57,408 nucleotides of DNA, from assembly GCA_002400885.1 (NCBI GenBank), contig NVRM01000003.1:1-57408 (forward strand). The letters run 5' to 3'. Under the pieces are notes generated by a model that saw only the letters and a list, made by a program, of their open reading frames with translations, was not told where the DNA came from and searched no databases. Every line of letters begins with the position of its first letter. The stretch's first letter is position 1. Origin of the DNA: Flavobacteriaceae bacterium (GTDB lineage: Bacteria; Bacteroidota; Bacteroidia; Flavobacteriales; Flavobacteriaceae). The position numbers and the translations under genes were made by a program. Of this stretch, positions 40,427-49,853 are shown one piece after another.

Positions 40427-40450
40427 AAGGCCGCAATAAATTGCAGCCTT
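40427..40450 (-). terminator. Terminator downstream of the beta-helix lipoprotein gene
   Basis: AAGGCCGCAA-TAAA-TTGCAGCCTT, A-tract on the plus strand (T-tract in the minus transcript). Confidence 0.7.
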
Positions 40451-40508
40451 CCCATATATAAATCGTCGACAAAAACTAATTTATAAATCTAACATCATTA
40501 ACCTAAAG

Positions 40509-41711
40509 TTATTCTACAGTCCAACCTGCACCCCAAGTTGCGTAATCTGTCCCTGTTCCGTTTCCGTCTCCCGAGATAAAATCAGCTTCTGTAAAGGTAA
40601 ATCCAGTATCGTTTTTCATCTTTAAAGTAACATCTGTAAAAGTAATATCCTCTACTTTTAACACACCATCTACCACTCCTTTTCCAGTAGGGCTCGTAGT
40701 ATCGTCTCCATCTAGATCAAATCCTTCTTTAAATCCTATAATTTTAAAGTTTGAAAACACTCCTTGTGTACCTGCTCTTAAGCGTACTGCTTCTCCTCCA
40801 TCAGAAGATCCTAGACCAACAATAGTAACATTGCTTACCGTTGGAGCAGAGAAATAGTTTGTGTTTGAATTATTCCCTATATCGGTATTAAACCCATCCG
40901 CTTCTATTCCTTTATCATGATTTTCTCCATGTTTCACATAAGCATTGGTGATGTTTCCAGAATAGCCTTCTGTCCAGTCAATAGAATCATCTTGCGCATT
41001 TACAACCGATAAAAAACTAACATTAACAGTCCCTCCAAAGAATTCGATACCATCATCCAATCCCTCAAACATTTGAATATAAGAAACACGTGTTGCATTC
41101 CCTACTCCATAAAAAGAGAAGCCATTGTTCTCTGACTGACCATCTGCTTTTCCTCCCGAATATTCTACACGAACATATTTTAACGTTCCAGAATTATCCG
41201 CAACCACAGACCCTCCATAAGGTAAGGCTCCAATTTCTGAAGTAGACGTTAAATCACCACCAGTCACTGAGTTTATCGGTGCTTTTCCAAGAAGTATTAA
41301 CCCTCCCCAGTCTCCAGCTTTAGGAGCTGCAGCGTCAGAAGTAAAAACAATAGGTTTAGATACAGTACCTACCGCATTAATGGTCGCTCCTTGCGCTATT
41401 GCCACATAGATATCTGACCCTGCAGCCAATGCTTTTATAACAGTACCGGCTTCGATATTCAAGGTCGTCCCTTGAGTCATCACTAAGGCTCCATTTAAAA
41501 TATAAGTATTTGAAGCCTCTAAACTCAAATCTTCTACATAAGTCCCAGACAGGTAAATGGTTTCTGAAGTGCTTTGATTCTCAGCTCCATTATTATTCGT
41601 TACATTGTTCGTAGTGGTCGCGTTGATGATAATATCTGAAGTGTCATCATCTGCACAGGACACTGTAAAAATCGCTAAAAATGCTACTGCTATTTTAATT
41701 GTATTTTTCAT
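40509..41711 (-). CDS. Predicted surface lipoprotein, beta-helix-like
   Basis: Lipobox LAIFTVSC|ADDD; Gly/Asn-rich beta-repeat sequence (VYIA-like strands, DDGIEFFGGTVNVSFLSVVNAQDDSIDW); operonic with the TonB receptor. Confidence 0.75.
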   Translation of the reverse strand: MKNTIKIAVAFLAIFTVSCADDDTSDIIINATTTNNVTNNNGAENQSTSETIYLSGTYVEDLSLEASNTYILNGALVMTQGTTLNIEAGTVIKALAAGSDIYVAIAQGATINAVGTVSKPIVFTSDAAAPKAGDWGGLILLGKAPINSVTGGDLTSTSEIGALPYGGSVVADNSGTLKYVRVEYSGGKADGQSENNGFSFYGVGNATRVSYIQMFEGLDDGIEFFGGTVNVSFLSVVNAQDDSIDWTEGYSGNITNAYVKHGENHDKGIEADGFNTDIGNNSNTNYFSAPTVSNVTIVGLGSSDGGEAVRLRAGTQGVFSNFKIIGFKEGFDLDGDDTTSPTGKGVVDGVLKVEDITFTDVTLKMKNDTGFTFTEADFISGDGNGTGTDYATWGAGWTVE

Positions 41712-41750
41712 TGTTAATTATTTTTTGTTTTGTTGTTTTATTTTTAATTA

Positions 41751-44567
41751 TTAAAATTTGTACTTCAATTGGAATCCTATATTCATTCCATATTTATATG
41801 ATTTAATTACGACGCTTTTATTGCCGGCTAATGTTCTCTCCACTTTAATTGCTGGATTCAATAGATTTTTTGCACTTAAATTTAATTCGAAATGTTTTCC
41901 TATGCTGTTTTTCCAAACAATATCTAATGTGGTAAATCCCTTTTCTATTTTATTCCCTAATTTCCCTGAACCCAATGCATAAATACGATCTGAGAAGTAA
42001 CTTGCCATTACATTGATGTCTGCATCTATCCCTTCTCCAAAAGAGGGATGAAAACTGATATCGGCATTCACCAATAAGGGCGAAGCACCTTGTAAGTCCT
42101 CTTTTTCTCTATCAAAACTAGTACTAAAGGTTCCACTTATAGTATTAAATAAATCCTGTTCCGTATCCATATACGCAACGTTAAACCCCGTTCCTAAAAT
42201 TGTTTTTCCTTGCGCATTCACTACAATGTTTTTCTTTAGCTCTAACTCCACACCTTTAATTATAGCCTTGTTCCCTGTTCTAAAAAACCGCTGCGTTCCT
42301 GTAGCATCATTTGCGACTACTAAGTTTACTGGATTCTTAATTTGCTTTGCAAACACCGCAACAGAAAGCATCTCGTCCGATGACATAAACCATTCATACT
42401 TTAAGTCTAGATTTAGAATATCCGAATAGGATAGGTTCTTTATATTGGTGTATTTCATTCCTTTTTGACGTCCTAATAAATCTGGATTCCCTCCAGTTCT
42501 ACTCGTTACCCCTTCATATACATACGGTGCCATTTCTTTAAATTCGGGAAAGGATACGGTATTACTCACCGCTAATCGAAGGTTTTGATCCTCCTGTAAA
42601 CCATATTTAATATTTAAACTTGGTAAATACAAATTCTCATCAATACTTGCTTGCCCAGGATTGTTTAATAAATTGATAACATCCCAAGAAATTTCTTGCT
42701 CAAATTTCTCCATTCTAATTCCCGGAACAAACAACCATTTACCCGCCTTTAATTCTGCCGATGCATATGGGGCCATTACGGTTAATTTTCCATTGTAAGT
42801 GTTTTCTAAAAGTCCAGGAAGATTTGTAGGTCCAAATCCACCTTCTGGATATATGGCGTTAAAAACATCTGTTTCAACTAGGCCATCCGTAATATTTTGG
42901 AGATTAAAAATCGCATTAAAGTTAGTTGGATCCACTACAATGCTTGTTGCAATATTTTTATAACCATAGCGCACATTTTCAAAATGACGTTTTTTGTATT
43001 TACCATCATAACCTACAAACAGCTTGAAATTATCTGAAGCCGCATAAGAAAATTGAAGCCTAGAAGTCAATTCAGCATCTTTAATGGTTTCGAAATAACG
43101 CTGGTTATCAAAGGAGTTATTTTGAAAAATTGTAGGGTTGGTCGTAGGATCATCATCCAAGGCATCTTGGTAATTTTCTAATGAAAACCGCTTGCGGTCT
43201 GGTTCCCTAGACACCACCCTATTATAGCCTAATCCCCAATCTACTTTTAACTTTTCATCTTTAGAACTGTGTGTTCCTAACAATTGATTGGTATAGATCA
43301 TGTCCTGGTTAAACTGTACGTTCATTTGATAAAAACCAGTATCTGTATTCAGTTTTGCATCTCTATTGGCTCCCATACCTTGGGTTCCATAATACCCTAC
43401 TTCGTCTTTCGAAGCATTTACAAACAATGAATTAAATGATAGTTTATTACGGTCATCTATACGATAGGATACATTCATGAGACTTGTCGTTGTATTTTTA
43501 GTTTCATACTTGTCTACATGGGGAAATTTCTTTTTTTCTACCGTTGTATAATCTACTTCCGATCCCGTGATAAAATTATATTGCTTCTCAAAAGCAATCG
43601 TAGCAAACAAACTTAAACGACTTTCTTCAGAAAAAGAGAAGCTCTTTCCTCCAACAATACTCGCGGTTATATTCACAGGAGACCATCCTTTTACAGGATC
43701 AACCTCATGAGACAATACCACCGCATACGGATTGTGATTATAACGGTTGTAAAAACCAAAACCTCCTGTTCCTTCAGACTGTTTAAAATCAGCACCGTTT
43801 ATCGCTGTATTACGACCTCCACCAAGTGAAATTTCCAACATTCCATCTCCGTTGTACTCCTTTGTTTTTATATTGATATTCCCAGCAGCAAAATCACCAT
43901 ATAACTGAGCAGAATACGCTTTACTTACACTTACATTCTCAATAATATCTGTAGAAAATAAATTTAAATCTATATTCTTTTTATTAATATTATTGGAAGG
44001 AAGCGACAAACCATTTAACGTTGTGTTCAGGTAACGATCTCCTAAACCACGTACATACACATTGCTAGATCCTTCCTTAGAGATTCCAGAAATTTTAGAC
44101 ACTGCAGCAGCGGCATCACCTATTCCTTTTTGAGAAAGTTCTTCGGCACCAATACTTTGCTCAATAGACACTGCTTTCTTTTGTGCAGCTAATAAGGCAG
44201 AAACAGACTCCTTTTTTACAGTTCCTTGGATTAAAATTTCGTTCAATGTAACCCCACTACTCGAGTTTAATGTTTTATTTAAAACAACCGTTTCTCCACT
44301 GGTAATTAATACTCCTTCCTGACTTATTGTTTCATATCCTAAAAAACTAAACACAACAGTATAGCTTCCCGGAGCAATTTTAAATCTATAGGTCCCATCC
44401 ATTTCAGTAGTAGTCCCTATGGTCGTTCCTTTTATATAGACATTCGCAAATGGCAAAGACTCGTTATTAAACTCCTTGTCGTAGATTGTCCCTCTTAGTG
44501 TTCCTTTCTCTTGTGCAAAAGAAACCGTAAAAGTAAACATCAATAAAACTGTAATAATTTTCTTCAT
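41751..44567 (-). CDS. TonB-dependent receptor with CarbopepD-reg-like N-terminal domain (phosphate island)
   Basis: Signal peptide, TTTEMDGTYRFKIAPGSYTVVFSFLGYE domain, plug VYVRGLGDRYLNTTLNGLSLPS, C-terminal YKYGMNIGFQLKYKF. Confidence 0.9.
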   Translation of the reverse strand: MKKIITVLLMFTFTVSFAQEKGTLRGTIYDKEFNNESLPFANVYIKGTTIGTTTEMDGTYRFKIAPGSYTVVFSFLGYETISQEGVLITSGETVVLNKTLNSSSGVTLNEILIQGTVKKESVSALLAAQKKAVSIEQSIGAEELSQKGIGDAAAAVSKISGISKEGSSNVYVRGLGDRYLNTTLNGLSLPSNNINKKNIDLNLFSTDIIENVSVSKAYSAQLYGDFAAGNINIKTKEYNGDGMLEISLGGGRNTAINGADFKQSEGTGGFGFYNRYNHNPYAVVLSHEVDPVKGWSPVNITASIVGGKSFSFSEESRLSLFATIAFEKQYNFITGSEVDYTTVEKKKFPHVDKYETKNTTTSLMNVSYRIDDRNKLSFNSLFVNASKDEVGYYGTQGMGANRDAKLNTDTGFYQMNVQFNQDMIYTNQLLGTHSSKDEKLKVDWGLGYNRVVSREPDRKRFSLENYQDALDDDPTTNPTIFQNNSFDNQRYFETIKDAELTSRLQFSYAASDNFKLFVGYDGKYKKRHFENVRYGYKNIATSIVVDPTNFNAIFNLQNITDGLVETDVFNAIYPEGGFGPTNLPGLLENTYNGKLTVMAPYASAELKAGKWLFVPGIRMEKFEQEISWDVINLLNNPGQASIDENLYLPSLNIKYGLQEDQNLRLAVSNTVSFPEFKEMAPYVYEGVTSRTGGNPDLLGRQKGMKYTNIKNLSYSDILNLDLKYEWFMSSDEMLSVAVFAKQIKNPVNLVVANDATGTQRFFRTGNKAIIKGVELELKKNIVVNAQGKTILGTGFNVAYMDTEQDLFNTISGTFSTSFDREKEDLQGASPLLVNADISFHPSFGEGIDADINVMASYFSDRIYALGSGKLGNKIEKGFTTLDIVWKNSIGKHFELNLSAKNLLNPAIKVERTLAGNKSVVIKSYKYGMNIGFQLKYKF

Positions 44568-44588
44568 TTTAGTTAAATATTTCTACCA

Positions 44589-44666
44589 CAAATAAAGGAT
44601 AGAAATAAAAACAACAGGTTATCTAGATGTTATTCAATTGTGATAAATGAGTTAGCTAAAGGTTAT
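44589..44666 (-). promoter_or_regulatory. Candidate Pho-box array: five heptamers at exact 11-nt period upstream of the TonB receptor
   Basis: Plus strand CAAATAAA(44589)-N19-AGGTTAT(44616)-ctag-ATGTTAT(44627)-tcaa-TTGTGAT(44638)-aaat-GAGTTAG(44649)-ctaa-AGGTTAT(44660). Confidence 0.7.
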
Positions 44667-44758
44667 CGCAAAGACAATTAATTAAACGTTTTATAACGAG
44701 AAATTAACACTAAAAACAATATGGACGTATTTTATAGACTTCGGTGAAGTTCAAACAA

Positions 44759-44789
44759 AAAAAAGCCATCTATATTAGATGGCTTTTTT
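44759..44789 (-). terminator. Terminator of the kinase/regulator operon
   Basis: AAAAAAGCCATCTA-TAT-TAGATGGCTTTTTT perfect stem. Confidence 0.8.
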
Positions 44790-44923
44790 CCCTTTTTCTT
44801 TTCAATTGTAATACTATAAACATTCTTAATTTAGCAATTTATTAGTTCAAGTACACAACAAATATAATACATGTTTACACTATTATCCATCGGAAAAGCA
44901 CATATACCATTGTGAATTGACGA

Positions 44924-44957
44924 AATAAAGGACTCTTCATAGTGTGAAGAATCCTTT
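44924..44957. repeat. Inverted repeat (hairpin) downstream of the response regulator gene
   Basis: ATAAAGGACTCTTCA-TAGTG-TGAAGAATCCTTTAT, one mismatch. Confidence 0.55.
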
Positions 44958-45071
44958 ATGGTAGCTATAAAAAATAACTATTTGAAAAATAGCTTTTAAA
45001 TAATAATTTCAAGAGACAGCCATTCTTTTTTATTTCATGTGGGAAACCGCGTTTTATAACACGAAGACCTC

Positions 45072-45755
45072 TTAATCAACAATCCCTAATTCTTTTGCAA
45101 TTGTAAAAAGGTCTATATTATTATTTGCATCCAAATCAATACGCAGGTTACTCAACTTGTTTTCAATAGTTCTTAAGCTCAATTCTACTCCTTTAGCATT
45201 TTGAATGACCCCTACCATATTCTTAATTTTAGAATGCCTCGGAAGTTCTTTTAATATTTGAATAGCGACATCATCCATTTGAATTTCAACAATTCTTCGT
45301 CTCATCAATTTTTCATGAATAGAATGGGTGTAAAAATACTCGTTATTCAACATTTTTTGAACGGCAAAATAGAGTTCATCCTTAGAACAGTTACTCTTTA
45401 AAATATAAGCTAAAGGCTTTAAATTATGAATTACATTAAACACTCTATTAATAGAAGAATGCCCAGTAATCACACCTGTTTTAGGTCTAATTCCATCCCT
45501 ATCCAGTTTTTTCATCAGCGCTTCTCCGTCTTCAATTTCGTCTGTATTGTTAACGTTTTCAAAACTAAGATCTGTAAATAGGATATCAAATGCCTCGTTA
45601 GCAACTGCCGCTTTTTTAATCTCTTTATAAGCAGCATCACAATTAGTCTTTCCAATAATTTCTATTTCGTCATACTTATTTAATGCGTTCACAATACCTT
45701 CTAGTAAAAAGCTATGATCATCTACGGCAATTATTTTAACTATTCCTTTTTTCAT
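45072..45755 (-). CDS. Response regulator (REC + LuxR-like HTH)
   Basis: VDDHSFLLEGI, phospho-acceptor Asp in ILFTDLSF, T in GVITGHSS, K in AYILKSN; C-terminal LSLRTIENKLSNLRIDL HTH-like segment. Confidence 0.85.
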   Translation of the reverse strand: MKKGIVKIIAVDDHSFLLEGIVNALNKYDEIEIIGKTNCDAAYKEIKKAAVANEAFDILFTDLSFENVNNTDEIEDGEALMKKLDRDGIRPKTGVITGHSSINRVFNVIHNLKPLAYILKSNCSKDELYFAVQKMLNNEYFYTHSIHEKLMRRRIVEIQMDDVAIQILKELPRHSKIKNMVGVIQNAKGVELSLRTIENKLSNLRIDLDANNNIDLFTIAKELGIVD

Positions 45756-45776
45756 TTTCTTTTTTCTTTTTCTCTA

Positions 45777-47747
45777 TTAAAACCCCACACTAATTTGTGT
45801 AATCGTTCCAATATTTAATTTACTTTGAATTAAAAATTCGCCTTTTAACTTAAGGATCCTTTCTCTAATGTTTTTCAGTCCAATTCCGTTTCTTTTACTG
45901 TCTGTGTTAAAACCACGACCATTATCCGTTATAACTACTTTTGTCTTGTTTTCATGTACGGAAAACACAATTTTTATCAAGGTTGCGTCGGCATGTTTGA
46001 CCGTATTTTGAATGGTCTCTCTCACTCCTAAAAATAAAGCTTGTTTTTGAGGAACCGTAGTTTTTCTTAAATCTAAATGATCTAATCCTTTTAAATCTAG
46101 CTTAAAATTGTCCTTCTCATAGCTTGTTATTAAATTCTTGATTTGTGTTTTAAATGTAACCGTATCAAAATTTCTAATAGTTATCTCCTGTGAAAAAGAT
46201 TCTATTAGCTCTGACACCATTTCGGTTTCTATGGCTAGCTTGAGCTCTTGGTTTACTTCTAGGTGATGTTTTACTCTTTTTAAGGTAGTCGCTACATCTT
46301 TCCCCAATCGCTCCCCTATATCAAGCCTTTCTTCTTCCTTTACTTTCGCCTTGATTAGTTCTTGTTCGAAGCTCGTTTTAGATTTTTTATAATTAAACTT
46401 CATCAATAAAATAGCCATGAACAATAATAGGGCAACAATGGACAATAATATAATTACCCCTAATTGCTTCCTGTATTCAAACTCCTTTTGTTTCACTAAA
46501 TTGTCTTTAAACAAGGCCTCATTTTCCTGTTGCTTTTTTAAGGTTTCGTATTCAATACCCATCATACTATTTTTAGTATGGTATTTCATGTTATCCAAGC
46601 TATCGTTTAACTTTTTATATGCTTTTGCATATTTCAAGGAATTCTCTTCATCTATTTCCGTGAGGAATAATAAATTATTAAGCGTACGGTCATTAGATGC
46701 TACTTTCCGAGAAATCTTTAAAGCTCTCTTTGCATGAAACAGTGATTTTTTTAATTCCCTTGGTTTTTTTTTATAAAAATAATAGCCCCTATAAAAATCA
46801 ATAAATGTTAATACTCTATAATCATCCGAAAGTATCCCTATTTCATACGCCTCGTTGTAATTTTCCAATATCTGATCACTATTCCCTTCTAAAAAATTTG
46901 AATGTGCCAAATTAGCGAGCATCATGCTATAAAACCTAGGGAATTTTTCTTTTAGATTTTTTATTTTCAAGCCTTTTTCTAAGTAATAAATTACCGAATC
47001 TTTTTGTCCTCCAAAATAACTCGAATAAGAAAGGTTATTCAAAGCATTTGCCATTAACAAGGTATCCTTTTGTTTTACCGCTACTCTGTACACTTTCTTA
47101 TACAAATCTATCGAGGCTTCGATATCTTCCTGTTCAAATTTACAGGAAGCCAATAACATGTATAATGAATTGATAAACAATGGTTGTTTGGCCCCTGGCT
47201 CTAAATACATCAAACCATTTATGATGGTTTCCTCTGCCTTTTCATATTCATGACGCAGTAATTCTGATTTCGCAACATTATAAGATACCACACCATTAAA
47301 AATGGAATCACCTTCTTTTACTCCTAATGCTTTTGCTTTTTTAAAACAAGTATAGGCACTATCTGTCAAAACCTGCTCTCTCAAGGAAATTCCTAGGTAG
47401 CGATAATAATCATAATTATCTTTATATGCACGCTCTCCAAATGACCGTATCTCTTCAAGAACCATACTTAATTCTGTATATTTATCCCTGTAAATATACA
47501 AGTCCGCAATATTTAACCTCGCATCCATTCGCAAAGAATCTATCATCAAATAGTCAGAAATATCTATCGCTTTTAATGCATCTTTTTTATTGACATTAAA
47601 ACCTAAGGAGTCCATTTCAGACCTATCTATAAAATAGTAAACACTATCAAGTAATCTATTTTTACGCGTCATTTCTTGTGAAAATCCTACTTGAATTGTA
47701 ATTAAAAAGATTACAAAGAATACCGATGTTATTTTTCTATAAATCAT
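45777..47747 (-). CDS. TPR sensor histidine-kinase-like protein with intact HATPase but no phospho-acceptor His
   Basis: N-terminal TPRs, TM segment, DHp-like EEERLDIGERLGKDVATTLKRVKHHL (His replaced), HATPase RETIQNTVKHAD...VVITDNGRGF...NGIGLKNIRERI. Confidence 0.85.
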   Translation of the reverse strand: MIYRKITSVFFVIFLITIQVGFSQEMTRKNRLLDSVYYFIDRSEMDSLGFNVNKKDALKAIDISDYLMIDSLRMDARLNIADLYIYRDKYTELSMVLEEIRSFGERAYKDNYDYYRYLGISLREQVLTDSAYTCFKKAKALGVKEGDSIFNGVVSYNVAKSELLRHEYEKAEETIINGLMYLEPGAKQPLFINSLYMLLASCKFEQEDIEASIDLYKKVYRVAVKQKDTLLMANALNNLSYSSYFGGQKDSVIYYLEKGLKIKNLKEKFPRFYSMMLANLAHSNFLEGNSDQILENYNEAYEIGILSDDYRVLTFIDFYRGYYFYKKKPRELKKSLFHAKRALKISRKVASNDRTLNNLLFLTEIDEENSLKYAKAYKKLNDSLDNMKYHTKNSMMGIEYETLKKQQENEALFKDNLVKQKEFEYRKQLGVIILLSIVALLLFMAILLMKFNYKKSKTSFEQELIKAKVKEEERLDIGERLGKDVATTLKRVKHHLEVNQELKLAIETEMVSELIESFSQEITIRNFDTVTFKTQIKNLITSYEKDNFKLDLKGLDHLDLRKTTVPQKQALFLGVRETIQNTVKHADATLIKIVFSVHENKTKVVITDNGRGFNTDSKRNGIGLKNIRERILKLKGEFLIQSKLNIGTITQISVGF

Positions 47748-49675
47748 ATATTCATTGTTGGAATTATAATAGTGTACCTTCCTTTATCTCCTATCATAGA
47801 TTTAACCTCTCCATTTATTTCTTGAATACTTTCTGTTACGCTGATAAAATAGGGAAGCTTCTTAAAATCAAAAAGTGCATTATATTCTTTGACTTCTGTT
47901 TTTATGATGTCATCCAACAAAGAAAAATTTATTTGAACGACATCACCTGTCGTATTTTTCACAATACTAAGTATCCCTAAATACAAAACCCGTTTTACAG
48001 AGGAGGCAATATTCCCCCATATCACATCATTTAAACCGGTGATTTTTATATCCAACGAAGGTTTAAAATTCTCTGTCACTAAATTTATTATCTGATCTTT
48101 AAACCCAACCTCTTCAAAACTTTCCGAACTTAACTCATGGGACATTTCTCTAACAATTTCCCCAATACTATTTACAGCTTTAGCCAATTTATGATCCCCT
48201 GTGTTTTTAATCCTTAAATGCAACATGTTTAAATCTCCTGCTATTTCGTCATGTAGCTTTTTCGCCAATCGTTGTCGCTCTTCTTCTCTAGCCTCTACCC
48301 TTTCTAACTTTTCTATATAAAGTTGTTTTTTCTTTCGCTGTACAATACTATAGCTCAATGTAATAAACATCAGAAAAGCAGCTAACAATCCCAGTCCAGA
48401 AATTATATTATTAAACTGTACCTTTTCTATGACCGATTTTTTTTGCGTATTCTCTTTTTTCAAGGCTAAATTCAACTGCTCTTTTCGATTTACTTCAAAC
48501 TTAATTTTAGAAATTTTTGTCCGAACATCTTTATTTAAAAAATTGATACTATCCGTTAAGCGCAAATATTGAGAGGTATATTTTATCGCCTTATACGTAT
48601 CTAAAGATGCGCCTAAAAACAATGCAGCATACAGGTTTTCCAATTCATTAGATGAAAAATTACCGATGGCTAGATTGATATGTTTTTCAGCTTTAGCATA
48701 CTCAAGCCTTTCTTTATACACTTTTGCCAATCTAAAATGAAGCTCAAACAATAAATTACCAAAACCTTCTTTTTTACACATAGTAATATACTGAGCGCTC
48801 TCTGTAAAAAAGTGTTTGTTTCCGTATTTATAATAAGCGGTATAACTCCTGTTACTGATTAAGGAAACATCCTCCTTGTCTGCTAGTTTTTGAGATTTTT
48901 TTATAGCAATTCCCTTTTCAAAATAATAAAAAGCAGAATCATATGATTTTTGGGAGAGCAGCATTGTTCCTATTTTATTATACGCATAAGCTATACTCGT
49001 TGAATCTTCAAAATTTACGGCCCTGTTCTTTAGAACAAACAAGTCTTGATAGGCCTCTTCCTTATTGCCCATTTTAAACTCGACCTTGGATTTTAATAGA
49101 TATAGGCTGTTTGAAATCTTAAAATCATTCACTGCCAAAGGAATATCTAGGCCCAACAAGATGTTTTTTTTTGCCCCAACATATTCCTGACATTCATACA
49201 GTATACGTGAAATATTATAGTACCCTATTTTACTTTGATGATTATTCTCCTGAAGCAAACTGCTTTTTAATCCCTTATTGTAAAAATAAAAGGCACTATC
49301 TCCCACATGTTTAAAATGATAAAAGGCTCCCTTTTTATACCAGTAATTATTAAGAACAACCTTGGAGGAATGAACCGTAGACCTTTCTAGGTCTAAAAAT
49401 ATTTTTTGAAGACGCACTAAGGAATTATTTTTAGAAAACAAAAAGCCAACAAGATTTAAATTTGCAGTGATAATAGCCTCCTTGTTTTGATTCCTTTCTG
49501 CAATCTTTACTGATTTTTCTGCAAATGACAAGCGAAGACTTTCCGAAAACTGAAGTTTCTCGGATTTTTCAATGTAATAAGTAACGCTATCTAATTCCGA
49601 AGTAAGTAACTGAATTTGAGCATACCCACAACAAAACACACATAGAAAAAAAAGCATTATTGTGCCTTTCAACAT
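47744..49675 (-). CDS. TPR sensor histidine-kinase-like protein with canonical HisKA_3 His but degenerate HATPase
   Basis: N-terminal TPRs, TM segment, EEERQRLAKKLHDEIAGDLNMLHLRI; C-terminus LGILSIVKNTTGDVVQINFSLLDDIIKTEVKEYNALFDF lacks DxGxG and GxGL. Stop overlaps next start (ATGA). Confidence 0.83.
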   Translation of the reverse strand: MLKGTIMLFFLCVFCCGYAQIQLLTSELDSVTYYIEKSEKLQFSESLRLSFAEKSVKIAERNQNKEAIITANLNLVGFLFSKNNSLVRLQKIFLDLERSTVHSSKVVLNNYWYKKGAFYHFKHVGDSAFYFYNKGLKSSLLQENNHQSKIGYYNISRILYECQEYVGAKKNILLGLDIPLAVNDFKISNSLYLLKSKVEFKMGNKEEAYQDLFVLKNRAVNFEDSTSIAYAYNKIGTMLLSQKSYDSAFYYFEKGIAIKKSQKLADKEDVSLISNRSYTAYYKYGNKHFFTESAQYITMCKKEGFGNLLFELHFRLAKVYKERLEYAKAEKHINLAIGNFSSNELENLYAALFLGASLDTYKAIKYTSQYLRLTDSINFLNKDVRTKISKIKFEVNRKEQLNLALKKENTQKKSVIEKVQFNNIISGLGLLAAFLMFITLSYSIVQRKKKQLYIEKLERVEAREEERQRLAKKLHDEIAGDLNMLHLRIKNTGDHKLAKAVNSIGEIVREMSHELSSESFEEVGFKDQIINLVTENFKPSLDIKITGLNDVIWGNIASSVKRVLYLGILSIVKNTTGDVVQINFSLLDDIIKTEVKEYNALFDFKKLPYFISVTESIQEINGEVKSMIGDKGRYTIIIPTMNI

Positions 49676-49853
49676 ACCATCTATTTTTGAAGGTTCATTA
49701 AAATTATTACATACTCATAGATCCACAACAATTGTGGTATAATCAAGTTAAGAAATAAGTAAAAACAGTCTCAATTTCTCTATTTTTGGGGTAAGGTTTA
49801 CAATTTATATGTGAAAATAAACATTTTTTATTACCTAAACCCGCAATTCAATG

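Noticed and set aside
44924-44957. Hairpin as a second terminator of the kinase operon
   Set aside because: Lacks a T-tract; a perfect terminator lies further downstream at 44759-44789, so it is reported only as an inverted repeat.
45777-49675. Possibility that the two kinases are simply pseudogenes
   Set aside because: Both are full-length, in frame, translationally coupled and keep complementary motif sets; random decay would not be expected to preserve one complete catalytic half in each.
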